NCBI GenBank assembly: GCA_016282015.1
Contig: JAEEJS010000042.1
Span: 1-41,923 of the forward strand
Length of the DNA stretch: 41,923 nt
Direction of reading: 5' to 3'
Source: Bacteroidales bacterium
Lineage (GTDB): Bacteria; Bacteroidota; Bacteroidia; Bacteroidales; F082
The notes under the pieces are model-generated. The model ran no database searches. It saw only the letters and a program-made list of their open reading frames with translations, and was not told the DNA's origin. The position numbers were made by a program, and so were the translations under genes. Each line of letters begins with the position of its first letter. The first letter of the stretch is position 1. Of the stretch, positions 1-7,525 are shown piece after piece.

Positions 1-768
1 ACAATCTTTGATAACTACACAACCGATGGCATGGATACTGGCTCGTACACATCCACAATGACCGGTCTTAGCGAGCATACTGTTTATTACGTAAGAGCGT
101 TTGCCATCAACGAAAAAGGAACGAGTTACGGTACAGAATACGAATTCGAAACAACCGAAGGCGGCGGAGTTGTCATTGTTCCAACAGTGACTACATCCAA
201 TGTGACAGACATCACATCCACTTCAGCCATATGCGGAGGTGTTGTCGCAAATAGCGGCGGCGCCGACGTCACTGCCCGCGGTGTCTGCTGGAGCACAACC
301 GAAAACCCGACTATTAGTGATGCCCACACATCTGATGGCACAGGAACTGGAACATTCACAAGCTCTTTGACAAATTTGACTCCTCAAACCACATATTATA
401 TCAGAGCTTATGCCACAAATGAGGTCGGAACAGCGTATGGTGAACAGAAGATTTTCACTGCTGGTAGTGATATCACATCACCAACAGTGACCACAAACGA
501 CGTGTCTTCTGTGACTTCTAACTCTGCCGTTTGCGGAGGCAATGTCACATCCGCAGGAAATGGAACAGTTACAGAACGCGGTGTTTGCTGGAGCATAAGT
601 GAGAACCCAACTATTAACGATTCACATACAAATGACGGTACAGGTACAGGCAGTTATACTTCAAATATAACAAACCTGACAGAGAACACAACATATTATG
701 TCAGAGCATTCGCGACTAACGAGATAGGAACAGCGTATGGTGAACAGAAGATATTTACAACAGAACAA
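1..768 (+). repeat. Tandem ~300-bp coding repeats (Fn3-like units)
   Basis: Units begin near 181 and 481 with nearly identical DNA (ccaacagtga) and a partial unit precedes them, giving a 300-base period. The shared stretch ggaacagcgtatggtgaaca occurs at about 427 and 727. High nucleotide identity suggests recent duplication or homogenisation inside the gene. Confidence 0.8.
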
Positions 769-1581
769 GACTCTCCAAACGTTCCAACTGGTGCAATAAA
801 TGGTTTATTTACGATAAACGAAAATGGAGACCAAGTGTGGTTTTCACAAGGCAACTTGCAATATCAAGCATCGACAAATACATGGAGATTTGCAGAAAAC
901 CAGTGGGATTATGTAGGAGAAGACAACTCTAATATTTCAGAAACATATTCTGGTTGGATTGATTTATTCGGTTGGGGTACAAGTGGATATAATCATGGAG
1001 CTGTATGTTACCAACCATGGAGTATAACATATAATGAGAATAGTTATTATTTGGCATATGGATCTACAACTTATAATTTGTATGACCAGACTGGGCAGGC
1101 AGATTGGGGTTATAATGCTATTTATAATGGTGGAAATACAATCAATTCATGGCGTACACCAACAAAAGAAGAGTTCGCTTATATGTTTTATACGAGGGAA
1201 ACATCATCGGGTATTCGCTTCGCTAAGGCATTAGTTAACGGGGTTAAAGGAATTGTTTTATTGCCTGACAATTGGAACAGCAATTATTACAACTTAAATG
1301 AAACAGATACACAAGGAGTAGACTTTAGTTCTAATACTATTAGTGCTGCTGATTGGGGTGAGTATTTAGAAGCTAATGGAGTTATATTCTTCCCATGTGG
1401 AGGACGCAGACATGAAACATTGCTTTATGATATTGATTTTGGCTTCTATTGGTCATCAACGGCTAATACTTCGGGAAATGTTTATGAGTTCTTTTTTAGT
1501 GATAATTTTGTCTATGCTGCCAACGAACAAGGAAACCGATTTTATGGTCAAAATGTCCGCCTTGTCCGCGATGCACAATAA
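1..1581 (+). CDS. Large secreted/surface protein with Fn3-like repeats, C-terminal part (5' end outside window)
   Basis: The reading frame is open from base 1, so the start lies upstream; 526 residues are visible. The first ~255 residues are two full and one partial copy of a ~100-residue repeat. Each copy carries a GVCWS-type strand, then TxYYVRAFATNExGTAYGEQ-like text, which is typical of Fn3-like repeats in Bacteroidetes surface proteins. The rest (residues ~262-526) is a globular domain beginning GLFTINENGDQVWFSQGNLQ, with WRTPTKEEFAYMF and ending FYGQNVRLVRDAQ. This resembles the FISUMP/sulfatase-modifying-like (C-type-lectin-like) domains common at the C-terminus of Bacteroidales surface proteins. 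No T9SS sorting tail follows this domain. The C-terminal domain DNA is clearly more AT-rich than the repeats. Export is inferred from architecture because the signal peptide is not in view; ligand unknown. Confidence 0.75.
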   Translation, partial: TIFDNYTTDGMDTGSYTSTMTGLSEHTVYYVRAFAINEKGTSYGTEYEFETTEGGGVVIVPTVTTSNVTDITSTSAICGGVVANSGGADVTARGVCWSTTENPTISDAHTSDGTGTGTFTSSLTNLTPQTTYYIRAYATNEVGTAYGEQKIFTAGSDITSPTVTTNDVSSVTSNSAVCGGNVTSAGNGTVTERGVCWSISENPTINDSHTNDGTGTGSYTSNITNLTENTTYYVRAFATNEIGTAYGEQKIFTTEQDSPNVPTGAINGLFTINENGDQVWFSQGNLQYQASTNTWRFAENQWDYVGEDNSNISETYSGWIDLFGWGTSGYNHGAVCYQPWSITYNENSYYLAYGSTTYNLYDQTGQADWGYNAIYNGGNTINSWRTPTKEEFAYMFYTRETSSGIRFAKALVNGVKGIVLLPDNWNSNYYNLNETDTQGVDFSSNTISAADWGEYLEANGVIFFPCGGRRHETLLYDIDFGFYWSSTANTSGNVYEFFFSDNFVYAANEQGNRFYGQNVRLVRDAQ

Positions 1582-1604
1582 TACTACAGCATATTTAAAA
1601 CTAT

Positions 1605-1632
1605 AGAGGCGCAATTTTTTTGCGCCTCTTTT
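1605..1632 (+). terminator. Rho-independent terminator
   Basis: A 10-bp perfect stem AGAGGCGCAA (1605-1614) pairs with TTGCGCCTCT (1620-1629) across a T5 loop and is followed by TTTCTTT. It ends the transcript of the repeat protein. Confidence 0.85.
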
Positions 1633-1673
1633 CTTTAAAATGCCTCGCGTAATCCATCTTCTCGTGTAGAATC

Positions 1674-1796
1674 CTATAATTTCTCCTGCCCTGCCTTTAA
1701 TTCATGCAGAAACTTTTTTGCATCGAAATCATTAACATCCGGGCTGGCTTCGCCTTCTTCCAAGGCAAGCCTTAGTGCATCTTGATTTTTAATCAT
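1674..1796 (-). pseudogene. 40-codon ORF resembling the C-terminal end of a ParD-type antitoxin
   Basis: The frame gives a 40-residue peptide beginning MIKNQDALRLALEEGEAS and containing DFDAKKFLHELKAG. That pattern (ALxEGExS...DFDxxxFLxxLH) is the C-terminal toxin-binding tail of ParD antitoxins. The N-terminal ribbon-helix-helix part is missing and no ParE-like toxin lies beside it. Its ATG (1796-1794) overlaps the TGA of deoC (1795-1793) as ATGA, so it could still be translated by coupling. It may be a decayed antitoxin (my preference), a solitary anti-toxin peptide, or a small unrelated gene. The same frame stays open upstream inside deoC, which I take as chance. Confidence 0.5.
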
Positions 1797-2635
1797 CCAA
1801 CCAGCTCCTCCATCACTTTTCCTGCCAGTCGGCTTGTTCCTACGCGGAAATAGTTTTTGTTGAGCCATTTCTCGCCGAGGACATCTTTCACTATATAATA
1901 ATAGGTGAGCGCATCTTCGATGGTTGACATGCCACCGGCAGGCTTGAAACCGACCATTTGGCCTGTGGTCTCGTAGTATTCCTTGATGGTGTCACACATT
2001 ATCAAAGCTGCCATCGGTGTGGCATTGACAGCGATTTTTCCAGTTGATGTCTTGATGAAATCGGCACCCGCCAAGATTGCCAACTCGCTGGCTTTGCGAA
2101 TGTTGGCCGGGGTTTTCAGTTCGCCGGTTTCAAGGATAACCTTCAAGTGAACCGGAGCTTTGCAAATTTCACGTATGGCCTGGATTTCATTGTAAACCTC
2201 GTCGTAATTTCCTGCCAAGAATGTGCCGCGTGAAATCACCATGTCCACCTCGTCGGCACCCTGCTCAACACAGTATTCAACCTCTTTCTTTTTCAAATCG
2301 AATGGCATCTGGCCCGAAGGGAAGCAGCAAGCCACCGTCGCCACTTTGATTCCGCTGCCTTTCAGCAAGCCTTTCGCCTGCTTCACAAACGGACTGTAGA
2401 TGCAGATGGCTGGAACTGAGATTCCCATGTCATTCTTCTGAAAACCAATGGCTTTAGCGCAAAACTCATCTATTTTTTTAGCATTGTCCAAACCCTCCAA
2501 AGTGGTAAAATCTACGCTTTGGAAAATGGTCTTCAAAGCCTCTCTCCTATCGCTGCCTTTAACTTGTCTCTGAATGATGGTTTCAACCCTTGACTGCAGT
2601 TCCTCCTCGCTGTAATTATACGATTTGAAATTCAT
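1793..2635 (-). CDS. deoC: Deoxyribose-phosphate aldolase
   Basis: DeoC cleaves 2-deoxy-D-ribose 5-phosphate to glyceraldehyde 3-phosphate and acetaldehyde in cytoplasmic deoxynucleoside catabolism. The 280-residue protein shows the class I aldolase TIM-barrel motifs: EVDMVIS, HLKVILETGEL (the Lys that activates the reaction) and ADFIKTSTGK with the Schiff-base lysine, followed by VGFKPAGG. The start is taken as ATG at 2635 (MNFKSYNYSEEEL). A longer frame reaching 2662 would begin inside the TATCTTTG promoter box. The gene diverges from a porin/nucleoside-membrane-protein pair, which fits nucleoside salvage. Its stop overlaps the start of a 40-codon ParD-like ORF. Confidence 0.93.
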   Translation of the reverse strand: MNFKSYNYSEEELQSRVETIIQRQVKGSDRREALKTIFQSVDFTTLEGLDNAKKIDEFCAKAIGFQKNDMGISVPAICIYSPFVKQAKGLLKGSGIKVATVACCFPSGQMPFDLKKKEVEYCVEQGADEVDMVISRGTFLAGNYDEVYNEIQAIREICKAPVHLKVILETGELKTPANIRKASELAILAGADFIKTSTGKIAVNATPMAALIMCDTIKEYYETTGQMVGFKPAGGMSTIEDALTYYYIVKDVLGEKWLNKNYFRVGTSRLAGKVMEELVG

Positions 2636-2659
2636 AATTTTATTATTTTTAATGATATG

Positions 2660-2667
2660 CAAAGATA
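2660..2667 (-). promoter_or_regulatory. Bacteroidetes -7 box for deoC
   Basis: The minus strand reads TATCTTTG, matching TAnnTTTG, 25 bases upstream of the deoC ATG at 2635. This decides the start in favour of the shorter protein. Confidence 0.65.
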
Positions 2668-2680
2668 GAAAAAAATTTCA

Positions 2681-2688
2681 TAATTTTG
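2681..2688 (+). promoter_or_regulatory. Bacteroidetes -7 box for the porin operon
   Basis: TAATTTTG followed by CAGCG matches TAnnTTTG. Initiation near 2695 gives a ~65-base leader to the ATG at 2761. It lies back-to-back with the deoC promoter. Confidence 0.65.
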
Positions 2689-2760
2689 CAGCGAAATTAT
2701 TTATGCATAATTTGCAGTAATCTGCGAGATAAAAAAGGAACGAGAGAAAAATTTTTCAGT

Positions 2761-3831
2761 ATGAGAAAATGTTTTTTGGTTTTGGTTTTCGCTTTGTGTG
2801 CATCAGCGGCTTCAGCCCAGATGACCAAGGAAAATAGCTATGGTATCAAGAATTTGAGATTTGAATACCGAGGCGATTTCGACTGCTTCAACGATGATAA
2901 TGAAACATATTCGGGTTTCACAGGCAGATATCTCAACTTCATCTTAGAAGGTGATATCACCGACAACCTTTATTATGCTTATCGACAGAGAATCAATAAA
3001 ATACAGAAAGAATACAATTTCTTCGACGCCACCGATTACCTGTATTTTGGCTGGCGCATCACCAAAAACATCTCTTGGACGGTAGGTAAGGAAATCATAG
3101 CCATGGGTGGTATAGAGTACGACCTCGCCCCTATAGATGTGTATTTCCACTCTCAGTTTTGGGATAATATCAACTGCTATCGTTTCGGTACCAATATAGA
3201 GTACACCACAAACGACCGCAAGAACACTTTCACCTTCCAGTTCTCCAACTCGCCTTGCGACAACAACGTCATTTACGGAAGCCTGTACAATTACAGCCTT
3301 CACTGGCGTGCCAACTACAAACATTTCGGTCCGGTATGGTCCGTCAATATGTTCGAATACAAAAAAGGCTGTTTCCTTAATGTCATCGCTCTTGGAACAA
3401 GTTTCAACTTCGGCCCTGTCGCAGGTTACTTCGACTTCACCAACCGCGCTAACGGCGAGCAAGAACAGTTTTTCTTCAAAGACATGACAATAATAGGCCG
3501 TATCGGCTACAATTTCATGCACAACAAGTTTCAGGTGTTTTTAAAAACCGGCTACGACGTGAATGACGCCCAACTGGCAAACTTGAATATTAAAGACGTA
3601 TTCGACCGCTGCGTATTGCCAGGCACTGATGTCCGATTCTATGGAGGCGGTTTCGAATTCTATCCATGGCAAGGCAAAAATGACATCCGCATACATGGAT
3701 TCTTCGCTGTCAGCGATGTCAGCGGCACCGTTGAAGTTGTAGATGAAACTCTTCAGCCTGCCATCAAGGATGAGATATCATATCAGGTCAACATAGGTGT
3801 GACATGGAGACTGAAATTTATCGACAAATAA
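2761..3831 (+). CDS. Putative outer-membrane porin (OprO/OprP-like beta-barrel)
   Basis: This 356-residue protein starts with a signal peptide (MRKCFLVLVFALCASAASAQ). The rest is alternating aromatic/hydrophobic strands with short turns and no hydrophobic helix, as in porin-type barrels: RYLNFILEGDITDNLYYAYR, YLYFGWRI, ISWTVGKEIIAMGG, GYNFMHNKFQVFLKTGYDV. It ends in a strand with aromatic residues (VNIGVTWRLKFIDK). The start at 2761 is preferred because upstream in-frame sequence contains the promoter box. It is 9 bases upstream of a nucleoside-recognition membrane protein and diverges from deoC, so nucleosides or phosphorylated sugars are plausible substrates; that is inference. A surface porin of unknown specificity is the safe call. 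Confidence 0.7.
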   Translation: MRKCFLVLVFALCASAASAQMTKENSYGIKNLRFEYRGDFDCFNDDNETYSGFTGRYLNFILEGDITDNLYYAYRQRINKIQKEYNFFDATDYLYFGWRITKNISWTVGKEIIAMGGIEYDLAPIDVYFHSQFWDNINCYRFGTNIEYTTNDRKNTFTFQFSNSPCDNNVIYGSLYNYSLHWRANYKHFGPVWSVNMFEYKKGCFLNVIALGTSFNFGPVAGYFDFTNRANGEQEQFFFKDMTIIGRIGYNFMHNKFQVFLKTGYDVNDAQLANLNIKDVFDRCVLPGTDVRFYGGGFEFYPWQGKNDIRIHGFFAVSDVSGTVEVVDETLQPAIKDEISYQVNIGVTWRLKFIDK

Positions 3832-3840
3832 ATCTGAATT

Positions 3841-4989
3841 ATGAAAATAAAACAATGGCAATTTTTAAGTAAGAGACGTCTCGAGGCAGGTATATTCCTT
3901 CTTGTCTTCGCTGTCTTTTTCGGATTCCTCGGCACCAGGATGGGCACAGCTAACATGCTCAACACCATCATGCAGACAGCCTACCACCTCCTTCTGGAGA
4001 CAGTGTTCTTCCTGATGGCAGTGTGCGTGGTCTCAGGCGCTTTGGGCAAGCTCTTGGTGGAGTTCGGCGTGGTTCGACTCATAGAATACGTGCTGCGTCC
4101 TCTGATGAAGCCTATCTACAACCTTCCGGGCGTGGCGGCACTTGGCGGAATTCTTACGTTTTTGTCAGACAACCCTGCCATCATCACCCTTTCGAAAGAT
4201 AAGTATTTCTCACATTATTTCAAGAAATACCAGCTCGCCTCTCTGACGAACTTCGGCACTGCTTTCGGCATGGGTCTTGTGGTGATATTCTATATGCTCG
4301 GTCTCGGTTTCTTGAAAGGAGCCTTGGTTGGCCTGCTCGGCGCTATCATCGGTAGTATAGTCTCAACCAGACTGATGCAGCGTTTCACTCTGAAAGCTTA
4401 CCCCGAGTTGGATGTAGATGAGAATCCTGACGGCGGCGATGAGCAGAAAATCTCATTCAAGTCGGAAGGCAACGTGTTCCTGCGTTTCCTCGACGCAATT
4501 CTGGACGGCGGCAAGGAAGGCGTGGCAATAGGCTTGGCCATTATCCCGGGCGTGCTTATCATCTCGACAGTGGTCATGATGATGACTTTCGGCCCTGCCA
4601 CAGGCGCTGAATACACAGGCGTAGCTTACGAAGGCGTGCCAGTGCTGCCATATCTCGCAGGCAAAATCGACTTCGTGTTCGACTGGCTCTTCGGCTTCAA
4701 GAACCCTGAGTTGGTGGCATTCCCCATCACTTCTTTAGGTGCTGTGGGTGCAGCTCTCGGTCTGCTGCCTAAGTTCATAGCTGAAGGCATAGTCAACAAC
4801 AACGCCATAGCAGTGTGCACCGCCATCGGAATGTGCTGGAGCGGATTCCTCAGCACACACACCGCCATGCTCGACTCACTCGGTCACCGCGAGCTCATCC
4901 CTAAGGCCATTGGCGCCCACACCATAGGCGGCTTGGTCGCAGGAGTGTCAGCCCACTGGATTTACGTGCTTTTGGCGTTAATATTCTAA
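3841..4989 (+). CDS. Nucleoside-recognition (Gate) domain membrane protein, CD0519/CD1768-like
   Basis: A 382-residue integral membrane protein with about nine hydrophobic segments. The N-terminus has a helix at ~17-35, followed by LLETVFFLMAVCVVSGALGK. The central Gate-type region contains GGILTFLSDNPAIITLSKD and NFGTAFGMGLVVIFYMLGLG, and a second half has GVAIGLAIIPGVLIISTVVM and CWSGFLSTHTAMLDSLG. A charged cytoplasmic loop lies at ~180-215. This layout matches the nucleoside recognition/Gate family of inner-membrane proteins. Known members have transport roles that are mostly unproven. It follows the porin by 9 bases, and both diverge from deoC, consistent with nucleoside uptake; inferred. 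Confidence 0.75.
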   Translation: MKIKQWQFLSKRRLEAGIFLLVFAVFFGFLGTRMGTANMLNTIMQTAYHLLLETVFFLMAVCVVSGALGKLLVEFGVVRLIEYVLRPLMKPIYNLPGVAALGGILTFLSDNPAIITLSKDKYFSHYFKKYQLASLTNFGTAFGMGLVVIFYMLGLGFLKGALVGLLGAIIGSIVSTRLMQRFTLKAYPELDVDENPDGGDEQKISFKSEGNVFLRFLDAILDGGKEGVAIGLAIIPGVLIISTVVMMMTFGPATGAEYTGVAYEGVPVLPYLAGKIDFVFDWLFGFKNPELVAFPITSLGAVGAALGLLPKFIAEGIVNNNAIAVCTAIGMCWSGFLSTHTAMLDSLGHRELIPKAIGAHTIGGLVAGVSAHWIYVLLALIF

Positions 4990-5010
4990 AAATTGCGTCA
5001 GCATACATTT

Positions 5011-5073
5011 AAAAATTTTACGTTTTTCTTCACACTTTTTTATATCTTTGTGACGTTAAAACGTAAAATTTTT
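5011..5073. promoter_or_regulatory. Perfect 16-bp inverted repeat bracketing the aspartate kinase promoter
   Basis: AAAAATTTTACGTTTT (5011-5026) is the exact reverse complement of AAAACGTAAAATTTTT (5058-5073). The TATCTTTG -7 box (5043-5050) sits in the 31-base spacer. A nested ACGTT-AA-AACGT dyad lies at 5053-5064. One arm would cover about -47 to -32 and the other about +1 to +16. This could be an operator pair for a repressor of the lysine/threonine/methionine branch; its function is unproven. Confidence 0.6.
5043..5050 (+). promoter_or_regulatory. -7 box for aspartate kinase
   Basis: TATCTTTG matches TAnnTTTG, 31 bases before the ATG at 5081. The short predicted leader (~25 bases) leaves no room for a lysine riboswitch. 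Confidence 0.7.
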
Positions 5074-5080
5074 TGTTGTA

Positions 5081-6349
5081 ATGATAAATCGTGTTTTTAA
5101 GTTCGGAGGAGCCTCGGTAAAGGACGCCGACGCTGTGAGAAATCTCAAGCATATACTTGAGGATGAAGACCGTAGCGACCTGATGTTGGTCATCTCGGCC
5201 ATGGGAAAGACCACCAACGGCATAGAGAAGGTTCTGAAAAACTTCCGCGAAGCCGACGGTCATCTCCCGATCAGCGCCCTGAAGGAACTGATGGAATACC
5301 ACGAAAACATCATGATGGATCTCTTCAAGGGCGACACCTCGCATCCCATTTTTGAAGCCGTCACCCAACTGTTTCTGGATTTGTATCTCAACCTTCAGGA
5401 AACAGGCTACGACTACGATTATCAATACGACCAGACCATCAGCTTCGGCGAGATGCTGTCGACAACGATTATTTCAGCTTATTTGAACGACAACGGCATC
5501 GCCAACAAACTACTCGATGCCCGCCAGTATATCATCACCGACCATACTTTCCGCGCCGCCAACGTCGACTTCGACGAGAGCCGACTGAAGATCCAGAAGC
5601 TGCAGGAAGAACACGACGGCACCATGTATATCACCCAAGGTTTCATCGGTTCATCGACCAAGCCAGTGGTGACAACAACCCTGGGACGTGAAGGCTCCGA
5701 CTACACTGGTGCTATCTTTGCCAACTTGCTTGATGCCAAGGAGTTATCGGTTTGGAAAGACGTGGACGGAGTGCGCAACGCCGACCCGAAACGCTTCCCT
5801 CACACCGAGAAGATCCCGCATCTCTCCTACTCCGAAGCCACCGAGCTGACGTTTTACGGAGCATCTGTATTGCACCCCAAGACCACCAAGCCGCTGCAAA
5901 ACAAGAACATCCCGTTGAAAGTCCGTTGTTTCTTGGATGCCTCGCTTGAGCCGACCATAGTTGACGGCACAGACCAGTTCATCAAATACATTCCGTCGTT
6001 CATAGTAAAAGATAATCAAACACTTGTGACGATTCGTCCGCGCGACTATTCCTTCATGAACGAGCAGAACCTCGGCATCCTTTTTGCGATGCTCAACGAA
6101 CTGAACATCCACGCCAACATGATTCAAACCTCGGCCTTGAACCTCTCCATCTGCTTCGACGAGAACGAGCGCAAGCTCACCCAGCTCATCGCCTCCCTCG
6201 AACAATCGTTCATCATCCGCTACAACAATGGCCTACAATTATTTACCATCCGCCATTACAAAAACGGCATCGAAAAAGAATTCATCAAAGGGAAACAGGT
6301 CTTCGTGGAACAACGCAGCCGTAGCACACTGCAATTAGTTATCAGTTGA
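5081..6349 (+). CDS. Aspartate kinase
   Basis: Phosphorylates L-aspartate as the first step towards lysine, threonine and methionine (and diaminopimelate for cell wall). The 422-residue protein begins MINRVFKFGGASVKDA, with the KFGGxSV nucleotide-binding motif of aspartokinases. It continues with SFGEMLSTTIISAYL, TTTLGREGSDYTGAIFANL, VWKDVDGVRNADPK and SYSEATELTFYGASVLHPKT. All are diagnostic. The C-terminal ~110 residues (VTIRPRDYSFMNEQNLGILF onward) form an ACT-type regulatory part, so feedback control by an amino acid is likely. It is monofunctional, with no homoserine dehydrogenase domain. It could be the lysC or thrA-branch isoform; I give no symbol. Confidence 0.95.
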   Translation: MINRVFKFGGASVKDADAVRNLKHILEDEDRSDLMLVISAMGKTTNGIEKVLKNFREADGHLPISALKELMEYHENIMMDLFKGDTSHPIFEAVTQLFLDLYLNLQETGYDYDYQYDQTISFGEMLSTTIISAYLNDNGIANKLLDARQYIITDHTFRAANVDFDESRLKIQKLQEEHDGTMYITQGFIGSSTKPVVTTTLGREGSDYTGAIFANLLDAKELSVWKDVDGVRNADPKRFPHTEKIPHLSYSEATELTFYGASVLHPKTTKPLQNKNIPLKVRCFLDASLEPTIVDGTDQFIKYIPSFIVKDNQTLVTIRPRDYSFMNEQNLGILFAMLNELNIHANMIQTSALNLSICFDENERKLTQLIASLEQSFIIRYNNGLQLFTIRHYKNGIEKEFIKGKQVFVEQRSRSTLQLVIS

Positions 6350-6362
6350 CAGTTAACAGTTG
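6337..6362 (+). repeat. Short intergenic repeat of the CAGTTGACAGTTAACAGTTG type
   Basis: The end of the aspartate kinase gene and its 3' flank contain agttatcagttgacagttaa followed by cagttg, a run of near-repeated AGTTRWCAGTTG units that are partly self-complementary. It overlaps the last codons. Similar low-complexity units recur between genes of many Bacteroidetes; function unknown. Confidence 0.45.
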
Positions 6363-6409
6363 TTCTGTGGTTTTTTTACATTTTTATTGACTTTTTCAGA
6401 AAAAAGTTG

Positions 6410-6417
6410 TATTTTTG
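6410..6417 (+). promoter_or_regulatory. Promoter of the hicBA module
   Basis: TATTTTTG followed by C matches TAnnTTTG, with a TTG at 6387-6389 about 20 bases upstream as a -33 element. Predicted initiation is only ~14 bases before the hicB ATG, so a very short leader is expected. Confidence 0.65.
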
Positions 6418-6438
6418 CAAAAATAAAGATCAACATAT

Positions 6439-6657
6439 ATGGAATATACTGTTTTAATTCATAAAGATGAGAAAAGTGGTTGGTATACAGGGAAATGTCT
6501 GCAGATTCCAGCCGCTATGAGCCAAGGCATGACACTTGACGAACTCATGGAAAACATGAAAGATGCAATACATTTGGTATTGGAATGTTATCGGGATCAA
6601 CTAAAAACCGAGTATTCTGGAGAGCGAATCTTTTATCGAAAACTAGCAATGGCCTAA
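6439..6657 (+). CDS. hicB: HicB-family antitoxin
   Basis: A 72-residue protein beginning MEYTVLIHKDEKSGWYTGKC, with QIPAAMSQGMTLDELMENMKDAI following. This is the partly degraded RNase-H-like fold of HicB antitoxins (YxxxxxxDxxxGWxxxxxxxP...T.eEa..n..eai). HicB binds and blocks HicA. The protein is short and lacks the C-terminal ribbon-helix-helix or HTH DNA-binding extension seen in some HicBs, so autoregulation may be weak or need the complex. It lies one base upstream of hicA, in antitoxin-first order. Confidence 0.85.
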   Translation: MEYTVLIHKDEKSGWYTGKCLQIPAAMSQGMTLDELMENMKDAIHLVLECYRDQLKTEYSGERIFYRKLAMA

Positions 6658-6658
6658 C

Positions 6659-6853
6659 ATGAAAAGAAACCTTTTACTAAAACATATTTTTGCAAACGGA
6701 TGTACATTATTAAGAGAAGGCAGTCGCCACAGCGTTTACATCAACAATAAAAACGGCAAAATGGCGGCAATCCCACGACATCCTGATATCAACGATTATC
6801 TCGCAAAGGAGATTTGTAAAGAATTGGATATTCCAAAGATTGGAAATAATTAA
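6659..6853 (+). CDS. hicA: HicA-family mRNA interferase toxin
   Basis: A 64-residue dsRBD-like protein of the HicA/YcfA family. It carries LLLKHIFANGCTLLREGSRHSVY with the catalytic His at residue 24 in the G-S-x-H motif, and the second signature AAIPRHPDINDYLAKEICKE. HicA toxins cleave mRNA independently of the ribosome. All core features are present, so it appears intact. The gene starts one base after the hicB stop. The pair sits in an AT-rich patch between housekeeping genes, consistent with horizontal acquisition. Confidence 0.88.
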   Translation: MKRNLLLKHIFANGCTLLREGSRHSVYINNKNGKMAAIPRHPDINDYLAKEICKELDIPKIGNN

Positions 6854-6864
6854 AAAACAATAAC

Positions 6865-7443
6865 ATGAAAAAACACATCTCAAAAATCACAATTTTCTTT
6901 GCAGCAATAATAATGGTTTTGCTGGTTAGCTGCAATCGACCAAAATACAATGTATATTGTTACCAGAACGAACAAGGATTTAATGAAATTATGCTAACAA
7001 AAGGAGATACTATCGGATGGAACTTTAATCAATACATGGAAGGTAAATATTACCATTATCACAAAGGAGATACTATTGTAACTCATTTTGTTTTTAGTGG
7101 AGACAGTTGGATGCATGGGACTGTTATCAGCGGTCACATCAGTGATTATATCCAAGATGACTCATTCCTACTTGCAGATAAGAAACCATTGGATAGTATA
7201 TTGGGTAAATATATTCGTATAGTTACAAAAAACAATAATGTTTACAGTCGAAGAGAATATGACACTATAAATAAATATGGCGCCAATGTCAAAATGCTCG
7301 AAGAAAGTCCGATTCACCAGTATTGGATAATTGTCAAAACGACCGCCGATGTATATGGCCCATTTTCATATGAGGATTATCTGAAAATGAAAAAAGAATT
7401 GGGTGTTCCAGAGACATTAAAATTAAAACGAGAAAAACAATAA
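6865..7443 (+). CDS. Putative lipoprotein of unknown function
   Basis: This 192-residue protein has a lipoprotein signal: MKKHISKITIFFAAIIMVLL followed by VSC, with Cys at ~23. The mature part is polar and rich in Tyr, Lys and Asp, with KGDTIGWNFNQYMEGKYYHY and, near the end, YGPFSYEDYLKMKKELGVPE. I recognise no family. It starts 11 bases after hicA and precedes a terminator, so it may be co-transcribed with hicBA. The DNA is AT-rich like hicBA. Membrane attachment is predicted; a link with the toxin-antitoxin pair is unproven. Confidence 0.6.
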   Translation: MKKHISKITIFFAAIIMVLLVSCNRPKYNVYCYQNEQGFNEIMLTKGDTIGWNFNQYMEGKYYHYHKGDTIVTHFVFSGDSWMHGTVISGHISDYIQDDSFLLADKKPLDSILGKYIRIVTKNNNVYSRREYDTINKYGANVKMLEESPIHQYWIIVKTTADVYGPFSYEDYLKMKKELGVPETLKLKREKQ

Positions 7444-7477
7444 ATCAATAATCAACCTCGAATAATAAAAAAAAAAT

Positions 7478-7506
7478 GGGACGCCGCTCGCGACGTCCCT
7501 ATTTTT
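7478..7506. terminator. Bidirectional terminator
   Basis: GGGACG (7478-7483) pairs with CGTCCC (7494-7499), with inner CG/CG pairing. It is followed by TATTTTT on the plus strand and flanked by an A9 run on the left that reads as T9 on the minus strand. It can end both the lipoprotein transcript and the convergent pfk transcript. Confidence 0.75.
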
Positions 7507-7525
7507 AACTTTCAACTACTCTTGA

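Noticed and set aside
1796..1868. Longer start for the ParD-like ORF inside deoC
   Set aside because: The extension lies wholly inside the deoC coding end, reads basic unstructured text, and the ATGA-coupled start fits better.
2944..3522. 192-codon minus-strand frame opposite the porin
   Set aside because: Shadow of the porin coding strand; no domain, promoter or start signal.
4990..5080. Lysine riboswitch upstream of aspartate kinase
   Set aside because: The gap is only 91 bases and the predicted leader about 25 bases, far too short for the known lysine riboswitch.
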